Positions 23,605 to 33,520 of a stretch of DNA of 55,800 bases are shown here, in pieces. Source of the DNA: Methanoregula sp. GTDB lineage: Archaea; Halobacteriota; Methanomicrobia; Methanomicrobiales; Methanospirillaceae. The stretch spans positions 1-55,800 of the forward strand of contig JAKLGZ010000002.1 in assembly GCA_022710385.1 (NCBI GenBank), given 5' to 3'. Position 1 is the first letter of the stretch; each line of letters opens with the position of its first letter. The notes under the pieces were generated by a model, which was not told where the DNA came from, searched no databases, and was given only the letters and a program-made list of their open reading frames with translations. A program made the translations under genes and the position numbers.

Positions 23605-24756
23605 TCAGAGTATTTCGAAGATCAGGATGATTCCGAGCAGAATCATGACAATTCCCATTAGTACCCTGACCCCCCGGCGTGATCCGGTTTGCAGCTGTTC
23701 AAGCCGCTCGACAGGAAGGCCGAAGGCAAATACTCCCAGGATTATCACCAGAGGCAGAATGAAAAAGAGGTTGTAGAGGAGAAGATAAGGGATACCTTCC
23801 ATGATGCTCATCCGGTTTGAGAGTAAGGAGAGGATAGCAAGGTAGATGCCACCTGTGCAGGGCAGCTCAAACATCCCTACCAGTATCCCGACAATGAACG
23901 CAGCAGGGATTGATGCTTTCCTGATATACGGTTCTATGATACCTTTTCCGCGTTCGGGTATCGAAAGCAGGGCAGGACCTTTCTCACCGCCAGCTACTGA
24001 CAGGATGCTATAGAGGCCTGCCGCGATTGCAATCACTGCGGCAACGATCGAGATTATCTGTGATATTCCCGCAGACTGGATTACGGCAAAAATCCCGAGA
24101 CCGGACATGAAATAGAAACAGAAGACTGCAAAAATGAATACCGAGCCGACAACGAGCATCTTTGAACGGGATTCTAGGGAGATCAGAGATAGGATAAGGA
24201 AGATGAGGACTGCGAAAGCACAGGGATTTATCCCGTCTGCAAGACCTGCCAATATGATGAGCGGGACAGTAAGCGTGCTTCGCGGACTCTCCCCATCCGG
24301 TATTACCTCCTCCCCGCTCCCATTCGTCCATGTGCCATTGACAGCATCGGCAAGACCCATGGTGATCTCCTCGTAACCTGTGAGGGAGATATTCCTGACA
24401 AAGACCGCCGGAACGGGGATGAATCCGGTACCGTAATAGTCCCTGAAGGAATGAAAGAGTGCAAGGTTTTCATCGCTCTCCATGATATCGATGGGGTGGA
24501 TCACCACATCAGGGCGGTTCCTTCCAAATTCATCGATAAAAGGATGAGTTTTCACGCATTCTCCACAATTCTGATTGAAGAAGAAATAGATCACCGGTTT
24601 CCCTTCTTCAAATCCAACAGGAGAGAAGGTTCCGTTGTTTACTGCCAGATGTCCGGTTGATGATTCTCCACCTGGAGTCTCGGCAGCTACACAAGGGAGA
24701 GAGACCAGGCCAAGGATAATCAACAGAATACCATACTTCAAAATTCTCTGTAGCAT
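23605..24756 (-). CDS. Thioredoxin-like domain fused to CcdA-type membrane thiol transporter
   Basis: The 383-residue protein starts with a signal-type hydrophobic segment (residues 5-24), then an extracytoplasmic thioredoxin-like domain with CGEC at 64-67, and then a CcdA/DsbD membrane domain of about six helices. The transporter cysteines are in DGINPCAFAV and FELPCTGGIYL. CcdA moves reducing equivalents from cytoplasmic thioredoxin across the membrane; the attached outer domain would be the direct acceptor. ATG 24756 follows GAGGGGAAGG. It lies 26 bases past argB and may be read through from the arginine genes. Confidence 0.88.
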   Translation of the reverse strand: MLQRILKYGILLIILGLVSLPCVAAETPGGESSTGHLAVNNGTFSPVGFEEGKPVIYFFFNQNCGECVKTHPFIDEFGRNRPDVVIHPIDIMESDENLALFHSFRDYYGTGFIPVPAVFVRNISLTGYEEITMGLADAVNGTWTNGSGEEVIPDGESPRSTLTVPLIILAGLADGINPCAFAVLIFLILSLISLESRSKMLVVGSVFIFAVFCFYFMSGLGIFAVIQSAGISQIISIVAAVIAIAAGLYSILSVAGGEKGPALLSIPERGKGIIEPYIRKASIPAAFIVGILVGMFELPCTGGIYLAILSLLSNRMSIMEGIPYLLLYNLFFILPLVIILGVFAFGLPVERLEQLQTGSRRGVRVLMGIVMILLGIILIFEIL

Positions 24757-24782
24757 CCTTCCCCTCACAGCCTCTACTCGGA

Positions 24783-25655
24783 TCAATCCCGGTAAATCAT
24801 GGTCCCCACACCCTCATCAGTAAACATCTCAAGGAGGAGGTTATGGGCGACATTTCCGTTAATGACATGGCCAAACTGAACCCCGCCGGTTACCGCGTTC
24901 ACGATCGAGCTCACCTTCGGGATCATCCCCTCAGCAACTACTCCCAAGCTGATCAGTTCCCCGGCCTCGGATGCCTTCAACCGCCGGTATACCTTAGTCC
25001 TGGATGCATCCATGATCCCTTCCACATCGGTCATATTGATCAACTTGTAAGCATTCAGGGCAACTGCGATCTCGCCTGCTGCCGTGTCAGCATTGATGTT
25101 CAGGTTCTGCCCGTTGCGATCGATGGCGATGGGGGAGATCACCGGGATATACCGGTTATCGAGGAGGGTGTTCAGCACCGCGGGATTGATCTCCTCAATC
25201 TCACCGACATGCCCGAGATCGACCTCCTGCTCTCTCCCGTCAACCCTGACCTTCTGGGGGGTCATCTTTCTGGCTATGATCAGGTTACCATCATTTCCAG
25301 ATATACCAACCGCTTTTCCACCGCATTTTGCAATCAGGGATACAATATTGCTGTTGATCTTGCCGACAAGGACCATCTGTGCAATCTCAAGCGTCTCTTC
25401 ATCGGTGATCCTGAGACCCCCGACAAATTTTGGCTGTTTCCCGAGCGCTTTCATCTTCTCCGTGATCTCAGGACCACCGCCGTGGACAAGCACCACCTTG
25501 ATCCCCACCAGCTGGAGGAGGACGACATCAGAGATCGCCTTGTCGAGGATGATGCCATCCACCATCGCATGGCCCCCCAACTTGATCACCATCGTCTTTC
25601 CATGGAACTGCTGGATATAGGGGAGTGCTTCGGTCAGGACCTCTTCGCGTTTCAT
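24783..25655 (-). CDS. argB: Acetylglutamate kinase
   Basis: The 290-residue enzyme phosphorylates N-acetylglutamate in arginine synthesis. IKLGGHAMV near residue 24 and [12 protein letters not shown] near 57 are the kinase-fold glycine loops, and [13 protein letters not shown] is the later substrate region. Length is normal. Its ATG overlaps the argJ stop by 4 bases, so the two are coupled. Confidence 0.97.
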   Translation of the reverse strand: MKREEVLTEALPYIQQFHGKTMVIKLGGHAMVDGIILDKAISDVVLLQLVGIKVVLVHGGGPEITEKMKALGKQPKFVGGLRITDEETLEIAQMVLVGKINSNIVSLIAKCGGKAVGISGNDGNLIIARKMTPQKVRVDGREQEVDLGHVGEIEEINPAVLNTLLDNRYIPVISPIAIDRNGQNLNINADTAAGEIAVALNAYKLINMTDVEGIMDASRTKVYRRLKASEAGELISLGVVAEGMIPKVSSIVNAVTGGVQFGHVINGNVAHNLLLEMFTDEGVGTMIYRD

Positions 25656-26803
25656 GTGGTATACCTCCCGTTGATCTCCACATATTTTTCAGTCAGATCA
25701 CAGCCCCATGCCGTCGCAGACCCGGGACCGTTGTGGATATCCAGGAAAAAGATCACTTTCTTCCCCTGCATGGCTTTTTTCGCGGCCGCAAGATCGACCA
25801 CAATCTTCCCGTCGCACACAAGGGGGCAGGAAGTGGATCCGTCACTGATAACGAGATCCACCCCATCAGGATCAAAACGGACTCCGGCCCTCCCTGCAGC
25901 AGCAATAACTCTTCCCCAGTTGGGATCTTCCCCATACAGTGCAGTTTTTACAAGCGGGGATGATACGATCGTCCGTGCCACGGTCGCAGCTTCCTCTTCT
26001 GAAGGGGCGCCATTGACGGTTACCTCGAGCAGCTTCGTTGCACCTTCCCCATCCATCGCAATTTGAATCGCAAGACTCCGACAGCATTCTTCGAGAGCCC
26101 GTGAAAATTCCCCCGGATCAGGGGACCCGGCACAGCCGGTGGCGGTACAGAGCGCTATATCATTCGTACTCATGTCACCGTCCACGACAATCCGGTTGAA
26201 CGTCCGGTTTGCGGCCTGCCTCAGCGCCGTTGAGAGCGAGGACGCGGAGATGTCTGCATCGGTATAAAGGAATGCCAGCATCGTCCCCATGTTGGGTGCA
26301 ATCATCCCGCTTCCCTTCGTTATTCCTCCGACAGAGAATCCTTCCCCCCTGATAAGCGCATGCTTCTCCGTCAGATCGGTGGTCATGATAGCTCGTGCTG
26401 CAAGGGTCTCTGCCAGAGTGCTGTGCTCCATGAGAGGGGCAATCCGGTGGCACTGGTCCTCAATCCGGGGGAGGTCAAGATATCGCCCGATCACCCCGGT
26501 GCTGGCGACACCGACATGCTCCGGGTCGATGCCAAGCTTCCGGCCGGCAATCTCACCCATTCTTATCGCATCGTGGTAGCCCTGCTTCCCGGTATATGCA
26601 TTCGCACAACCGGAATTCACGATCACGGCACCAAGATGCCCCTTCCTTATCCTCTCCTCCATGAGGGTGACAGGGGGTGCCCTCACCAGGTTTGCGGTGA
26701 ACACTCCCGCTGCTGCACCATTGGCTTCAATCAGGGCAAGGCCGAACTTGCCTTCCTTGATGCCATATGCCCTGACTCCTTCCACACCGCAGATACTCTT
26801 CAT
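25652..26803 (-). CDS. argJ: Ornithine acetyltransferase / glutamate N-acetyltransferase
   Basis: The 383-residue ArgJ moves the acetyl group from N-acetylornithine to glutamate, closing the acetyl cycle of arginine synthesis. The self-cleavage site is in [13 protein letters not shown]: the proenzyme is cut before the Thr, which becomes the catalytic nucleophile of the beta chain. The usual residue before it is Ala; here it is Gly. [12 protein letters not shown] is the other conserved active-site motif. It overlaps argB by 4 bases and follows the CBS gene by 18. Confidence 0.96.
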   Translation of the reverse strand: MKSICGVEGVRAYGIKEGKFGLALIEANGAAAGVFTANLVRAPPVTLMEERIRKGHLGAVIVNSGCANAYTGKQGYHDAIRMGEIAGRKLGIDPEHVGVASTGVIGRYLDLPRIEDQCHRIAPLMEHSTLAETLAARAIMTTDLTEKHALIRGEGFSVGGITKGSGMIAPNMGTMLAFLYTDADISASSLSTALRQAANRTFNRIVVDGDMSTNDIALCTATGCAGSPDPGEFSRALEECCRSLAIQIAMDGEGATKLLEVTVNGAPSEEEAATVARTIVSSPLVKTALYGEDPNWGRVIAAAGRAGVRFDPDGVDLVISDGSTSCPLVCDGKIVVDLAAAKKAMQGKKVIFFLDIHNGPGSATAWGCDLTEKYVEINGRYTT

Positions 26804-26821
26804 GCTCTTTTCTCCGGTATT

Positions 26822-27295
26822 TCAGTCGATAGCTCCACCAACGCCGCGTATGATATCCGCCTTTGCAACGATACCTGTCAGGCGTCCCTGCTGCACCACA
26901 GGGAGACGGGCAATCTTGTGCGAGAGCATGAGAGCAGCTGCATCCTCGATATCTGCCTCCTCATCGATGATGATGGGAGGGTGGCTCATGATCTTTTTTA
27001 CTGGTGTGTCCCCAATATTGGTGAGTGCGGTCTTGGTCTTCTCCCAGTTCACAATCTCACGCAACGGAACCTCAATCACCTCGAGAGGAGAGGGGAGCCA
27101 GAGATCATCGGAGAGCTTCCCGGTCTCAAGAAGGGAGATGATATCGGATTCCGTCACCACACCGACCACGGTATCTTGTTCCATGACCGGCAGTCCGCCA
27201 ATACGGTTTTTTCGAAGAAGCCCTGCTGCTGTGCGGACCGGCTCATCCGCCGATACCGTCACAGGATTCTTTGTCATGATTTCCCGAACTTTCAT
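26822..27295 (-). CDS. Two-CBS-domain protein
   Basis: The 157-residue protein is a tandem CBS pair: the first repeat has KNPVTVSADEPVRTAAGLL with GGLPVMEQDTVVGVVTESD, the second HPPIIIDEEADIEDAAALM with RLPVVQQGRLTGIVAKADI. Such pairs bind adenine nucleotides or AdoMet and sense energy state. It sits between argC and argJ with gaps of 15 and 18 bases, so it is almost certainly co-transcribed with the arginine genes. A regulatory role there is inference. Confidence 0.92.
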   Translation of the reverse strand: MKVREIMTKNPVTVSADEPVRTAAGLLRKNRIGGLPVMEQDTVVGVVTESDIISLLETGKLSDDLWLPSPLEVIEVPLREIVNWEKTKTALTNIGDTPVKKIMSHPPIIIDEEADIEDAAALMLSHKIARLPVVQQGRLTGIVAKADIIRGVGGAID

Positions 27296-27310
27296 TTCTG
27301 TTTCCTCCTC

Positions 27311-28297
27311 TCAGGGGAGCAACCCGGGAGCCCGGAGCCCGTCCCTCTCGTCAAAACCACAGATGATATTCATGTTCTGGATCGCCTGTCCGGCTGCCCC
27401 TTTACCAAGATTGTCAATGGCAGAGACCACCACCACCCGGTCTCCCTCGCTCTCTGCCCTGATATCGCAGAAATTGCTCCCCCGGACCGCGGCAAGCACC
27501 GGGTTCTGGTACCGGACGAAATACTCCCTGGCGTAGAACTTCCGGTAGAGGTCCTCCACCGTCTCCTGATCCATCGGCTCGTTCAGGAGGATGTGCGCCG
27601 TTGTGAGGATTCCGCGGTTGACCGGAACCAGGTGAGGGGTGAAATAGCACCGGGCCTTTTTGTTGATACGGCTGATCTCATTCCGCATCTCTGCGAGGTG
27701 CCGGTGAGCGGTCCATTTGTACGGATTGATATTATCGGCCACATTCGGATAGTGGGTGGTTGCCGAAGGATTGTCTCCAGCACCACTCACCCCGGTTTTC
27801 GAATCGTAGATCACGGTATGGGCATAGGGGGCGAGGGGGGCTGCCGCAAGGGTAGCTCCCGTGGGGAAACACCCCGGGTTTGAGACAAATGCTGCCGAGC
27901 GGTATTCATCGCGGTGCAGTTCGGGTATCCCGTAAGGGGCTTCGAAATAATCGGTATGGGCGACCCCGTACACCCTTTCGAACGTCTCCTTCGGCAGACG
28001 GTAATCCGCAGAGAGATCGACGACTTTGATTCCGCGGTCGAGGAGCGGTCGTGCATAGGTCATTGCGGCAGTATGGGGAACCGAGAGGAAGGCGACATCT
28101 GCATCGATGGAATCGAGGGAAGGATTTTCAAAATTGAGATTGGTATACCCCTTCAGGTGGGGGTGCACCGAATCCAGCGGTTTTCCTGCAAGCTTCCGGG
28201 AGGTAGCACAGGTCACTTCTGCCCTGGGATGGGAGAGTAACAGCCGTATGATATCTCCGCCGGCATAACCCGATGCCCCAATAATCGCGATCTTCAT
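27311..28297 (-). CDS. argC: N-acetyl-gamma-glutamyl-phosphate reductase
   Basis: The 328-residue enzyme reduces N-acetylglutamyl phosphate to the semialdehyde with [19 protein letters not shown] at residues 8-21 is the nucleotide site and [12 protein letters not shown], near 140, holds the catalytic cysteine. SGAGDNPS and the terminal [11 protein letters not shown] are typical. It is the first gene of the argC-CBS-argJ-argB unit and is divergent from acsA over a 440-base gap. Confidence 0.96.
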   Translation of the reverse strand: MKIAIIGASGYAGGDIIRLLLSHPRAEVTCATSRKLAGKPLDSVHPHLKGYTNLNFENPSLDSIDADVAFLSVPHTAAMTYARPLLDRGIKVVDLSADYRLPKETFERVYGVAHTDYFEAPYGIPELHRDEYRSAAFVSNPGCFPTGATLAAAPLAPYAHTVIYDSKTGVSGAGDNPSATTHYPNVADNINPYKWTAHRHLAEMRNEISRINKKARCYFTPHLVPVNRGILTTAHILLNEPMDQETVEDLYRKFYAREYFVRYQNPVLAAVRGSNFCDIRAESEGDRVVVVSAIDNLGKGAAGQAIQNMNIICGFDERDGLRAPGLLP

Positions 28298-28494
28298 AAA
28301 AACCTATTCGGCGTGAGGATTTTAATGCTTTTTCCCCGGAAAAAGGAATTAATCATAAAATCCATTCTGCTCTCCTTTTTTTCTGCAGACAGAGGATTGC
28401 GCGCCTTCATCATCAGACAGCTCCTAAAGAAGGATCGTAAAAGAGTGGTCCATCCTCTCACGCCGTCACCTAAATTCAGCAGGTTTTTTTATTA

Positions 28495-28510
28495 TAATGA
28501 TTAATCATTA
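28495..28510 (+). promoter_or_regulatory. 16-bp perfect palindrome at the acsA promoter
   Basis: TAATGATTAATCATTA is fully self-complementary. It overlaps the end of a TATA-like TTATTATAAT (28489-28498), so the transcription start should fall near 28520 and the palindrome would lie between TATA box and start, the usual place for an archaeal repressor. It is 245 bases before acsA. Regulator unknown. Confidence 0.5.
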
Positions 28511-28559
28511 CAATACACCCGGAGGGATGGAGAAAAATTAGGGGATGCAGCTCCAACCT

Positions 28560-28583
28560 GAGGCTGACCCAGGGGTCTGCCTC
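28560..28583 (+). promoter_or_regulatory. Hairpin in the acsA leader
   Basis: GAGGC and GCCTC, then a T-T mismatch, then GACCC and GGGTC, form a near-perfect GC-rich stem in the predicted acsA 5' leader. It lies 45 bases before a 32-codon upstream ORF. It may be a regulatory RNA structure or simply a stable stem. Confidence 0.45.
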
Positions 28584-28627
28584 ACTGCACGGTAAGACGA
28601 ACAACATGACAATCTTCATAAGGAGGA

Positions 28628-28726
28628 ATGCATTCAGGGGATGATGGCTCCCGGACCGACCGGGACTCCGATGAATCCTCTCGGATGCAGGAATTGATTG
28701 ACGATGGAAGGATCGTACACGGATAA
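28628..28726 (+). CDS. Possible 32-residue leader peptide upstream of acsA
   Basis: An ATG preceded by AAGGAGG opens a 32-codon frame. The peptide begins MHSGDDGSRTDRDSDESS and ends MQELIDDGRIVHG; it is acidic and soluble. Its TAA stop (28724-28726) overlaps the acsA ribosome binding site AAGGAG, which is what translational coupling would look like. Against it, only one base separates GGAGG from the ATG, which is too short for good initiation. No family is recognised. Confidence 0.35.
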   Translation: MHSGDDGSRTDRDSDESSRMQELIDDGRIVHG

Positions 28727-28739
28727 GGAGTAACCTTAC

Positions 28740-30638
28740 ATGCCAGAATCATTTGAAGTGTCCATGGCCGGGGATGAGAAATATTATATCCCCGACCCGT
28801 CATACAAGGAGCAGGCGTGGACAAAGGACTATGCCCAGGCTTATAAGGAATTTTTAGCAGATAAAGCGGGATTCTGGGAGAGACAGGCCCACCATCTCGA
28901 ATGGTTCAAAAAGTGGGACAAGGTCCTCGAATGGAACTATCCCTATGCCAAGTGGTTCGTAAACGCCAAGCTCAATATCACTTACAATTGCCTGGACAGG
29001 CATGTCAACAACCACCGCCGGAACAAAGTTGCACTCATCTGGAGGGGCGAGGAAGGAGAAGAGAGGATCTTCACATACAAAAAGCTCTTCCATGAGGTCT
29101 GCCGCTTTGCAAACGGGCTGAAGAAGCTCGGAGTCACGAAAGGAGACCGGGTGTGTATCTACATGCCCCTCGTGCCCGAGCAGGTGATCGCAATGCTCGC
29201 CTGTGCACGGATCGGAGCCGTTCACAGCGTCGTTTTTGGAGGCTTCGGGGTAAATGCCCTGAATATGCGCATCAACGATGCCGAGGCAAAGATTGTCATC
29301 ACCGCAGACGTGACAATACGGCGTGGCAAGACTATCCCGTTGAAGACCATCGTCGAAGAAGCCATCATCAATTCCCCAAGCGTTGAGAAGGTAGTCGTTC
29401 TCTCCCGTGAGGTGGATCAGCCGGTAGAACTCCACAAGGAGCTGGAGATAGACTACTATGAACTGATGGAAGGAGTATCAGCCGAATGCACACCGGAGGT
29501 AATGGATGCAGAAGACCCCCTCTTCATCCTGTATACCTCCGGTTCGACCGGGACACCGAAGGGAATCGTCCATACCTGTGGGGGGTACATGGTCGGTACC
29601 TATTACACGACCCTGAATGTGTTTGACGTCAAGGACACCGACGTGTACTGGTGTACCGCAGATACCGGCTGGATTACCGGGCACAGCTATGTCGTGTATG
29701 GACCATTCGCTGTCGGGGCAACGGTGGTTCTTGCCGAAGCAGTTCCTGATTACCCCGATGCAGGCGCCTTCTGGAAGATCGTCGAGGATCTCGGGATCAC
29801 GATCTTCTATACCGCCCCGACTACCATCCGGATGTTCATGCGGGTTGGAGAGGAATGGCCGAACAAGTATGACTTGTCCTCCCTCCGGATCCTCGGATCC
29901 GTCGGAGAACCGCTCAACCCGGAAGCGTTCGAATGGTATTACCGGGTCATCGGGAAAAACCACTGTCCTGTTGTTGATACCTGGTGGCAGACAGAGACCG
30001 GAATGCACATGGTCGCCACAATGGTAGGGGAACCGATGCGTCCTGGGTTCGCTGGAAAATCCCTCCCCGGAGTTGTTGCAGATGTTGTTGACAAGACGGG
30101 GACACCGGTAGCACCCGGAAACGGAGGATTTCTCGTGATGCGGGAACCCTGGCCGGCGATGCTGCGGACGGTATACAAAAACGATGAGCGATACAGGACA
30201 TACTGGAATACCATCCCGGGCTGTTACATGGCTGGCGATCTTGCCGTCAAGGGAAAGGACGGGAACATCATGATCATCGGCAGGGCTGATGACATCATCA
30301 TTGTTGCGGGACATAACATCGGGACGGCAGAAGTCGAGAGTGCCCTCGTCTCACACCAGGCAGTTGCAGAGGCAGCCGTCATAGGGAAGCCGGATCCGCT
30401 GAAAGGGAACCTTATCAAGGCATTTGTCATCCTCCGTGTCGGGTTCCAGCCGAGCGAGAAATTAAAATCCGACCTGATTTACCATGTTAGGATGACGCTC
30501 GGCCCCATCGCAATGCCCTCCGAGATCGAGTTCATGGACAAGCTCCCGAAGACAAGATCCGGGAAGATCATGAGACGGGTGCTGAAAGCCAAAGAGATGG
30601 GGATCGATCCAGGGGATGTTTCCACCCTGGAGGAATAA
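28740..30638 (+). CDS. acsA: Acetyl-CoA synthetase (AMP-forming)
   Basis: The 632-residue enzyme activates acetate to acetyl-CoA through acetyl-AMP. [11 protein letters not shown] near residue 262 is the AMP loop, DTWWQTETG near 415 the adenylate motif, and [10 protein letters not shown] near the C-terminus contains the catalytic lysine that acetylation controls in bacteria. Length is slightly under the bacterial 650. AAGGAG lies 9 bases before the ATG. In hydrogenotrophic methanogens the enzyme serves acetate assimilation. The leader holds a palindrome, a hairpin and a short ORF; an OFA-family transporter follows after 28 bases. Confidence 0.96.
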   Translation: MPESFEVSMAGDEKYYIPDPSYKEQAWTKDYAQAYKEFLADKAGFWERQAHHLEWFKKWDKVLEWNYPYAKWFVNAKLNITYNCLDRHVNNHRRNKVALIWRGEEGEERIFTYKKLFHEVCRFANGLKKLGVTKGDRVCIYMPLVPEQVIAMLACARIGAVHSVVFGGFGVNALNMRINDAEAKIVITADVTIRRGKTIPLKTIVEEAIINSPSVEKVVVLSREVDQPVELHKELEIDYYELMEGVSAECTPEVMDAEDPLFILYTSGSTGTPKGIVHTCGGYMVGTYYTTLNVFDVKDTDVYWCTADTGWITGHSYVVYGPFAVGATVVLAEAVPDYPDAGAFWKIVEDLGITIFYTAPTTIRMFMRVGEEWPNKYDLSSLRILGSVGEPLNPEAFEWYYRVIGKNHCPVVDTWWQTETGMHMVATMVGEPMRPGFAGKSLPGVVADVVDKTGTPVAPGNGGFLVMREPWPAMLRTVYKNDERYRTYWNTIPGCYMAGDLAVKGKDGNIMIIGRADDIIIVAGHNIGTAEVESALVSHQAVAEAAVIGKPDPLKGNLIKAFVILRVGFQPSEKLKSDLIYHVRMTLGPIAMPSEIEFMDKLPKTRSGKIMRRVLKAKEMGIDPGDVSTLEE

Positions 30639-30666
30639 CCACATTTTTTCTGGGGGTATGTAGTAA

Positions 30667-31917
30667 ATGGCTCCTGAAGAGTCCTTATTCGGTATGCCAG
30701 CAGAGAGAGGCCGCTGGGGCCTTGTGATCGTCGGCATGATCATCAACCTGTGCCTCGGCACGATTTATTCATGGAGTGTTTTCGTCGGACCGCTGACCAG
30801 TTATTTTCAGGATACACTCGGGCTGACGGTAACCGCGAATGAGATCCTGATGCCGTTCTCGGTATTCCTTGCATTTTTTGCCATCGCGATGACGCTGACA
30901 GGGAAGTACATCGAGAGCATAGGTCCCCGCAAGATAACCATCATAGGGGGAATACTGACCGGCCTCGGATGGCTGCTCGCATCGACCGTTACCTCGGTCT
31001 GGATGCTGTACATCGTATACGGAATCATCGGTGGCATCGGGGTCGGTATTGCATATGGGGTTCCTGTCGCGGTTGCTGCCCGCTGGTTCCCTGATCGGCG
31101 TGGGACTGCGGTCGGGCTCACGCTTCTGGGCTTCGGATTCTCTGCCTTCATCACCGCAAATATTGCAGGATACCTTATCGGAACAACCGGGGTCATGAAC
31201 ACCTTCCGGATATTCGGCATCGTATTCATGATCCTGATCGTCCTCCTGGCACTGCCGCTCCGTTTTCCTGCCGAAGGCTGGAGACCGGCGGGATGGGTAC
31301 CCCCTGTCCCGAAAAAGGGTGAAGAGCTCTGCGAGTGCAACCGGTCTGCCATGATCCGGACTTCCAGCTTCTATGGACTCTGGTTCTGCTACTTTATCGG
31401 GTGCCTGGCAGGGCTTATGGCGATCTCCATCGCAAAACCGGTCGGGACGGAGATAGGAATCGCCACCGGCCTTGCAACACTCCTGGTGGGATTCTTTGCC
31501 ATATTCAATGGCGGCGGCAGACCGGTCTTTGGCGCCCTGACGGATCGTTTCAATCCAAGGAACACGGCGATACTCTCCTTTGTTCTGATAGCCCTTGCAT
31601 CAAGCCTGCTCTGGCAGATGCCATCGGTCCCGGTCTATATCCTCGCCTTTGCCATCCTCTGGGGTTGCCTCGGTGGCTGGCTTGCCATTGCTCCCACGGC
31701 AACCGGAAATTATTTCGGAACCTGCGACTATCCCCGGTGCTATGGGGTTGTATTCCTTGCGTATGGGGCAGGGGCCATCGCGGGTCCCCAGCTTGCAGGA
31801 TTCATCAAGACGACAACCGGGAATTATCTTGGCGTCTTCCCGTACGTGTTGATCCTGGCCCTTCTGGGTATCCTCGTAGCCATGCTTCTCATGAAGCCCC
31901 CGAAGACAAGGGAATAA
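30667..31917 (+). CDS. OFA-family major facilitator transporter
   Basis: The 416-residue protein has about twelve membrane helices. GRWGLVIVGMIINLCLGTIYSWSVF at the start (residues 14 onward) is characteristic of the oxalate/formate antiporter family, with the loop motif GKYIESIGPRK between helices 2 and 3. Members carry small carboxylates such as oxalate, formate or lactate. It lies 28 bases after acsA on the same strand, so acetate or a related monocarboxylate is the likely substrate (inference). A T-run past the stop (31921-31928) probably ends the unit. Confidence 0.88.
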   Translation: MAPEESLFGMPAERGRWGLVIVGMIINLCLGTIYSWSVFVGPLTSYFQDTLGLTVTANEILMPFSVFLAFFAIAMTLTGKYIESIGPRKITIIGGILTGLGWLLASTVTSVWMLYIVYGIIGGIGVGIAYGVPVAVAARWFPDRRGTAVGLTLLGFGFSAFITANIAGYLIGTTGVMNTFRIFGIVFMILIVLLALPLRFPAEGWRPAGWVPPVPKKGEELCECNRSAMIRTSSFYGLWFCYFIGCLAGLMAISIAKPVGTEIGIATGLATLLVGFFAIFNGGGRPVFGALTDRFNPRNTAILSFVLIALASSLLWQMPSVPVYILAFAILWGCLGGWLAIAPTATGNYFGTCDYPRCYGVVFLAYGAGAIAGPQLAGFIKTTTGNYLGVFPYVLILALLGILVAMLLMKPPKTRE

Positions 31918-31919
31918 TC

Positions 31920-31930
31920 TCCTTTTTTTC
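31920..31930 (+). terminator. T-run terminator after the OFA transporter
   Basis: CTCCTTTTTTTCC directly follows the transporter stop. The rest of the gap to 32199 holds a small CCCC-AAA-GGGG hairpin near 32030 and an A-run before the next gene, but no recognisable gene. Confidence 0.45.
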
Positions 31931-32199
31931 CCCGGTTGTTGTCATTCTCTTCCTGGCCATCGTAATGGAGAACTGGTGGACTGACATATGACGCCAGGAA
32001 TGGAAAACGGGGAATGAAACGTACATCCCCAAAGGGGAAGCCGCGCCATTAATCGGGGAAGACCAGATCCTATCCCGTCTGTTCTCTAACGAGATCTCCC
32101 TCTCCAAGGTGAATCCGGACATGTGTCCGTTGCAACAAGAAATCCAGACAATAATATCCTTGCTCTTCCCATTCTTAAAAAAAGGTTGGTGAACCAGGG

Positions 32200-32829
32200 G
32201 TGGCAGGGAAGGAAGGGATTGGAAAATCGAGGCTTGAGGCGTTGAGTGACGGCATTTTTGCGTTTTCCATGACACTGCTTGTGATCAGTCTGACCGTGCC
32301 CCTCGTCCCAGATTGGGACGCCCCTGCGCTCCTCCCCGGCATGATAGCAGATATGTTCCCCGAATTTCTTATCTTTTCCATTGCATTCTTCATCATTGCC
32401 GGATACTGGCTTGCCCACCACCGGATCCTCCGGTCGATAGACTACGTTGATGAACGGCTGATCTGGATAAATCTTCTCCTCCTGTTCTTTATTGTGCTGA
32501 TTCCATTCACGACCTCTATTTCTGGGGACTATAACGCAGTACTCGAAGCCGTCCTCCTTTTCCACATCAACCTTCTCTGTGCGAGTATCGCCCTCACCCT
32601 CATCTGGCTGTATATCCGGAACCAGTATGCAAACCTGACGAATGATACCGAGCCGGAGAGAGGGAGGATACAATTCGATACCGCAGGAAGGATCCGTGCT
32701 CTGGCCATACCTGCCATCACGATTGTTGCGATCTTTGTATCGTTCATCAATCCTGCAGGGAGCATGTGGTGTTACCTGCTCATTCCGATTCTGATGGTTG
32801 CCGGAAGGAAAGCAGCACAGCTCGCATGA
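32200..32829 (+). CDS. TMEM175-family potassium channel (DUF1211)
   Basis: The 209-residue membrane protein begins GKSRLEALSDGIFAFSMTLLV, the signature first helix of prokaryotic TMEM175 channels, and has about six helices. These form tetrameric K+-selective leak channels without the usual TVGYG filter; conserved hydrophobic residues of helix 1 line the pore instead. The start is GTG with GGTGA seven bases upstream. A glycosylase gene follows after 15 bases; the link appears to be transcriptional only. Confidence 0.88.
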   Translation: MAGKEGIGKSRLEALSDGIFAFSMTLLVISLTVPLVPDWDAPALLPGMIADMFPEFLIFSIAFFIIAGYWLAHHRILRSIDYVDERLIWINLLLLFFIVLIPFTTSISGDYNAVLEAVLLFHINLLCASIALTLIWLYIRNQYANLTNDTEPERGRIQFDTAGRIRALAIPAITIVAIFVSFINPAGSMWCYLLIPILMVAGRKAAQLA

Positions 32830-32844
32830 TCGCATGATTGAACG

Positions 32845-33396
32845 ATGATCTCCAATAATCCCGGAACACCACGCGAATATGGTCTGCCCCCTCTCGCTGG
32901 AGAGGACCCCCTAGTTCTTATACTTGGCAGTTTCCCCTCCAAGATGTCCATCCAAAGACAGCAGTACTATGCAAATCCCCATAACCAGTTCTGGAGAATT
33001 ATGGCCGATCTCCTCAACAACGGAGATATGGGCGACATCCGGTCTCTTTCCAGGCTTCTGACCGATCATCATATCGCCTTGTGGGATGTGATCGCATCCA
33101 GAAGGTATCAGAACGGCAGCATGGACCGGGACATCACCGATCCCGTATTCAATGATATACCGGCATTCCTTGCAGGACACTCTCGAATCAGATCTATCGG
33201 AACGAATGGAGGGACCGCCTGGGTCTCTTTTCAACGGTTAGTCCGGTGTACTCCCTTAGAGTCTGCTCTTCTTTGCAGACGACTCCCTTCTACGAGCCCT
33301 GCCTACGCATCGTGCAGGTACGAACAGAAACTATCACAATGGAGGATGTTCCTCGAAGGAAACACAGAAGAACCGAGTGCTGCAGCTCACCGCTGA
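32845..33396 (+). CDS. DNA-deoxyinosine (hypoxanthine) glycosylase, UDG family 6
   Basis: The 183-residue product has the UDG-superfamily motif LILGSFPSKMS near residue 28 and YYANPHNQFWRIM directly after, the pattern of the HDG family first found in Methanosarcina. RRLPSTSPAYAS near 145 is the second active-site motif. These enzymes remove hypoxanthine left by adenine deamination and have little uracil activity. The C-terminal residues after 165 are not conserved-looking. It follows TMEM175 by 15 bases. Confidence 0.88.
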   Translation: MISNNPGTPREYGLPPLAGEDPLVLILGSFPSKMSIQRQQYYANPHNQFWRIMADLLNNGDMGDIRSLSRLLTDHHIALWDVIASRRYQNGSMDRDITDPVFNDIPAFLAGHSRIRSIGTNGGTAWVSFQRLVRCTPLESALLCRRLPSTSPAYASCRYEQKLSQWRMFLEGNTEEPSAAAHR

Positions 33397-33416
33397 ACCC
33401 CGACCTGCCTTCCGCG

Positions 33417-33428
33417 AGTATAAATATT
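33417..33428 (+). promoter_or_regulatory. TATA-like element
   Basis: GAGTATAAATAT is a good archaeal TATA match, but it lies over 200 bases before the next ATG (33641). If used it would start a leader RNA near 33447 containing the hairpins listed below. The following sequence CCGGC...GCCGG can also form a small stem. Confidence 0.35.
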
Positions 33429-33475
33429 CCGGCGCCCCAGCCGGGATTGACGGTGAGGTTAGTATTGTGGTAGGT

Positions 33476-33495
33476 TCTCTGGTTATATCCAGAGA
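33476..33495 (+). repeat. Hairpin upstream of the HTH gene
   Basis: TCTCTGG (33476-33482) and CCAGAGA (33489-33495) form a perfect 7-bp inverted repeat around TTATAT. It may be an operator half of the HTH gene region or an RNA stem. Confidence 0.4.
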
Positions 33496-33520
33496 TCAAG
33501 GTTGACTGTTCCTTGGATAA

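Noticed and set aside
24843-26066. 407-codon open frame antisense to argB and argJ
   Set aside because: Both genes on the opposite strand are certain; the predicted product shows no family motif or membrane pattern.
26360-27883. 507-codon open frame antisense to argC, the CBS gene and argJ
   Set aside because: It spans three sure genes on the other strand, its product is rich in His, Cys and Arg without any recognisable domain, and such long antisense frames are common in GC-rich third-position DNA.
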